A DNA stretch of 8,285 nt from DIGJ01 sp031553075 (GTDB lineage Bacteria > Bacillota > Clostridia > Lachnospirales > Lachnospiraceae), in contig JAVBLX010000096.1 in assembly GCA_031553075.1 (NCBI GenBank), forward strand, positions 1 through 8,285, read 5' to 3'. Both the position numbers and the translations under genes were made by a program. The notes under the pieces were generated by a model that was given only the letters and a program-made list of their open reading frames with translations, was not told the DNA's origin and searched no databases. This document shows positions 6,427-8,285 of this stretch, piece by piece. How positions within the stretch are numbered: the first letter of the stretch is position 1; every line of letters begins with the position of its first letter.

Positions 6427-8094
6427 ATGTCAACAAAAGCAAACTTTAAAAGAAGCGAAATAGGCGCAGCAAATCCTATTTTCAATGCAACAAGAGTTAT
6501 TATCGAAACACCATTTTACGGTAACAACGTAATTAAGGTAAGTACATTAAGAGAAGCGTACGAATTAGCGAAAAATTCACCTGGAACTGTAGTGACAGAT
6601 ATGCCCGTATATAGAGCAGAAGAAATTGGTCTGGACCCAGATGCAAAGGTTTTATTATTTAATGATGGTAACGTAAGCGGCCGTGCTGCTGCTGCAAGAA
6701 AGATTTCCGGAGAACCGGGAGTAAATACCACCGACCTTGACGCAAAAGTAAAAGAAGCCATCTATCAGACAAGAAACCAGGTATTATATCATGCTGAAGT
6801 TTACATTGGTTTACATGAAGACTTCATGGTAAAAGCTCACCTCTGTATTCCAGAAGGCGAAGAGAACATTATGTACTCCTGGATGCTTAACTTCCAGTAT
6901 ATGTCCGACGAATATGTAAAGATGTACAAAAACTCCAAGCCTATCGCAGATGGAAAAGAAGCTGATATCTACATATTCTCCAACCCACAGTGGTCACATC
7001 CAGAACACGAAATGGGCCTTGCATACTTTGATACCGCACACAACTGTGCTGCTATCTTAGGTATGAGATACTTCGGAGAGCACAAAAAAGGAACCTTAAC
7101 CATCGCTTGGGCGATTGCCAACAGAAATGGTTATGCTTCTTGCCACGCTGGTCAGAAGAGATACAACCTGGCTGACGGACGTAAATTCGTTGCTGGTGTA
7201 TTTGGATTATCCGGTTCCGGAAAATCTACCATTACCCATGCAGCTCACGGCGGAAAATATGACATCACTGTATTACATGATGACGCTTTCATTATTTCTT
7301 CCGAAGATGGTTCTTCCATCGCTTTAGAGCCAGCTTACTTTGACAAGACCCAGGATTATCCTCTGGACTGCGAAGACAACAAATACTTAATCACAGCACA
7401 AAACTGTGCTGCTACCGTAGATGAAGACGGCAAGATTGTATTAGTAACCGAAGACATCCGTAATGGTAATGGACGTGCGGTTAAGTCCAAATTATGGTCA
7501 CCAAACCGTGTTGACAAGTTTGGCGAACCAGTAAATGCAATCTTCTGGTTAATGAAAGACCCTACCATTCCTCCCGTTGTAAAATTAACTGGTGCTTCTT
7601 TAGCATCTGTTATGGGTGCAACCCTTGCAACCAAGAGAACAACTGCAGAGAGACTGGCACCAGGTGTTGACCCTAACGCACTGGTTGTAGAACCATATGC
7701 AAACCCATTCAGAACTTACCCATTAACAAATGACTATGAGAAGTTCAAAGCTTTGGTTGAAAATAACAACGTAGCCTGCTACATTTTAAATACCGGAGAC
7801 TTCATGGGCAAAAAGGTTCAGCCAAAGGATACCTTAGGTATTCTGGAAGCTATCGTAGAAGGAAATACCAGCTTCAAGAAATGGGCTAATTTCTCTGATA
7901 TTGAAATCATGGAATGGGAAGGCTTTGTTCCTGATATGAATGATGCAGAATACAAGCATCAGTTAGTTGAAAGAATGAAGGATCGTGTGAAATTTGTTGA
8001 ATCCAGAGAATCTGAATTCAAGGGTGGCTTTGACAAGTTACCAGCAGATGCTTTAGAGGCACTTCAGAAAGTTGTGGAAGAGGCATCCAAATAA
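6427..8094 (+). CDS. pckA: Divergent ATP-type phosphoenolpyruvate carboxykinase
   Basis: This 555-residue predicted cytosolic enzyme should interconvert oxaloacetate + ATP and PEP + CO2 + ADP. It aligns by motif with the Escherichia coli enzyme, not with its neighbour. NVSGRAAAARK carries Arg86 (substrate arginine, E. coli Arg65). FGEHKKG has Lys221 and ASCHAG has His240, 19 residues apart as in E. coli Lys213 and His232. The P-loop is GLSGSGKST at 260-268 with Lys266, where the usual form is GLSGTGKTT. HDD at 284-286 supplies the metal-binding aspartates, NGRAV has Arg350 (E. coli Arg333), NPQW is kept, and NTGDF precedes the C-terminal region. It is slightly longer than the classical enzyme, with extra residues between the substrate and nucleotide motifs. 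Catalytic residues look intact, so activity is expected, but direction and nucleotide preference are inferred. A strong promoter and AGA-rich arginine codons set it apart from pckG. No T-run terminator follows before the window ends. Confidence 0.87.
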   Translation: MSTKANFKRSEIGAANPIFNATRVIIETPFYGNNVIKVSTLREAYELAKNSPGTVVTDMPVYRAEEIGLDPDAKVLLFNDGNVSGRAAAARKISGEPGVNTTDLDAKVKEAIYQTRNQVLYHAEVYIGLHEDFMVKAHLCIPEGEENIMYSWMLNFQYMSDEYVKMYKNSKPIADGKEADIYIFSNPQWSHPEHEMGLAYFDTAHNCAAILGMRYFGEHKKGTLTIAWAIANRNGYASCHAGQKRYNLADGRKFVAGVFGLSGSGKSTITHAAHGGKYDITVLHDDAFIISSEDGSSIALEPAYFDKTQDYPLDCEDNKYLITAQNCAATVDEDGKIVLVTEDIRNGNGRAVKSKLWSPNRVDKFGEPVNAIFWLMKDPTIPPVVKLTGASLASVMGATLATKRTTAERLAPGVDPNALVVEPYANPFRTYPLTNDYEKFKALVENNNVACYILNTGDFMGKKVQPKDTLGILEAIVEGNTSFKKWANFSDIEIMEWEGFVPDMNDAEYKHQLVERMKDRVKFVESRESEFKGGFDKLPADALEALQKVVEEASK

Positions 8095-8116
8095 ATGAAA
8101 GAGTAACTTTGTGTAT

Positions 8117-8268
8117 AGTGGCTGCGAGGACGCTCCTAATGTAGACTTCGAACGCCTGAACCAGCGTCTTTCCAATCCCTCCCAGTGCCCACGCTCCACC
8201 CACTCCATTGAGCCTCTAAGCGGGGAATTCTCTCGCCTTGCGGCTCCAGAATACCCCAGAGTCTCAAT
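8117..8268. other. GC-rich structured non-coding element, possibly on - strand
   Basis: After pckA the DNA changes: 8161-8220 is about 60% G+C with far more C than G on the + strand. ATTGAG (8207-8212) pairs with CTCAAT (8263-8268), CTCT (8214-8217) with AGAG (8258-8261), GGGG (8222-8225) with CCCC (8254-8257), ATTCT (8227-8231) with AGAAT (8248-8252) and GCC (8235-8237) with GGC (8242-8244). On the - strand the loop is GCAA, a GNRA tetraloop, with G-A mismatches below it. A second domain nests GACGCT/AGCGTC (8129-8134, 8163-8168) inside AGTGG/CCACT (8117-8121, 8200-8204). No T-run follows on the + strand. It may be a structured RNA or a dispersed intergenic repeat; I do not recognise a known family, and it runs to the window edge. 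Confidence 0.5.
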
Positions 8269-8285
8269 TCCGTTTCGCTAAGGCA

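Noticed and set aside
8018..8203. 61-codon open frame on the - strand at the pckA end
   Set aside because: It overlaps the pckA C-terminus and the structured GC-rich element, has no ribosome binding site that I can see and has no recognisable domain.
8207..8268. Long hairpin as the intrinsic terminator of pckA
   Set aside because: No T-run follows on the + strand, and the hairpin lies more than 110 bases past the stop codon, so termination here is not supported by sequence.

Overview
The window reads as chromosomal core-metabolism DNA from a low-to-mid GC anaerobic Firmicute, most likely Clostridia and possibly Lachnospiraceae. This is inferred from AT-rich intergenic DNA, strong AGGAGG-type ribosome binding sites, a TTG start, an HEGYPGH-type DUF885 lipoprotein, a K+-dependent membrane pyrophosphatase, and paired GTP- and ATP-type PEP carboxykinases. 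No mobile element, CRISPR array, tRNA or rRNA was seen.

All four real genes lie on the + strand. (1) 89-1846: a DUF885-family predicted zinc metallopeptidase, exported as a lipoprotein; two copies of the palindrome TACTATAGTA lie just upstream. (2) 1957-4101: hppA, an integral-membrane ion-pumping pyrophosphatase with the K+-dependent signature and the Glu placement of Na+-pumping relatives; a strong intrinsic terminator follows. (3) 4321-6114: pckG, a GTP-dependent PEP carboxykinase with its own consensus-like promoter and a terminator after it. (4) 6427-8094: pckA, a divergent ATP-type PEP carboxykinase driven by a near-perfect TTGACA-17-TATACT promoter, with a leader of about 135 nt that contains a +1 hairpin and two mutually exclusive pairings. 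The last 165 bases (about 8117-8285) are GC-rich and strongly C-skewed on the + strand. They contain a long imperfect hairpin that would carry a GNRA (GCAA) tetraloop if transcribed from the - strand.

Together hppA, pckG and pckA sit at the pyrophosphate and PEP/oxaloacetate node of anaerobic metabolism. The pyrophosphatase would recover energy from biosynthetic PPi as an ion gradient. The two carboxykinases interconvert oxaloacetate and PEP with different nucleotides. Terminators and promoters between them indicate separate transcription units, so the two enzymes are probably regulated differently. I see no wholly new multi-gene system. The best leads are the tandem unlike PEPCKs, the structured pckA leader, the paired palindromes at the left end and the structured element at the right end.
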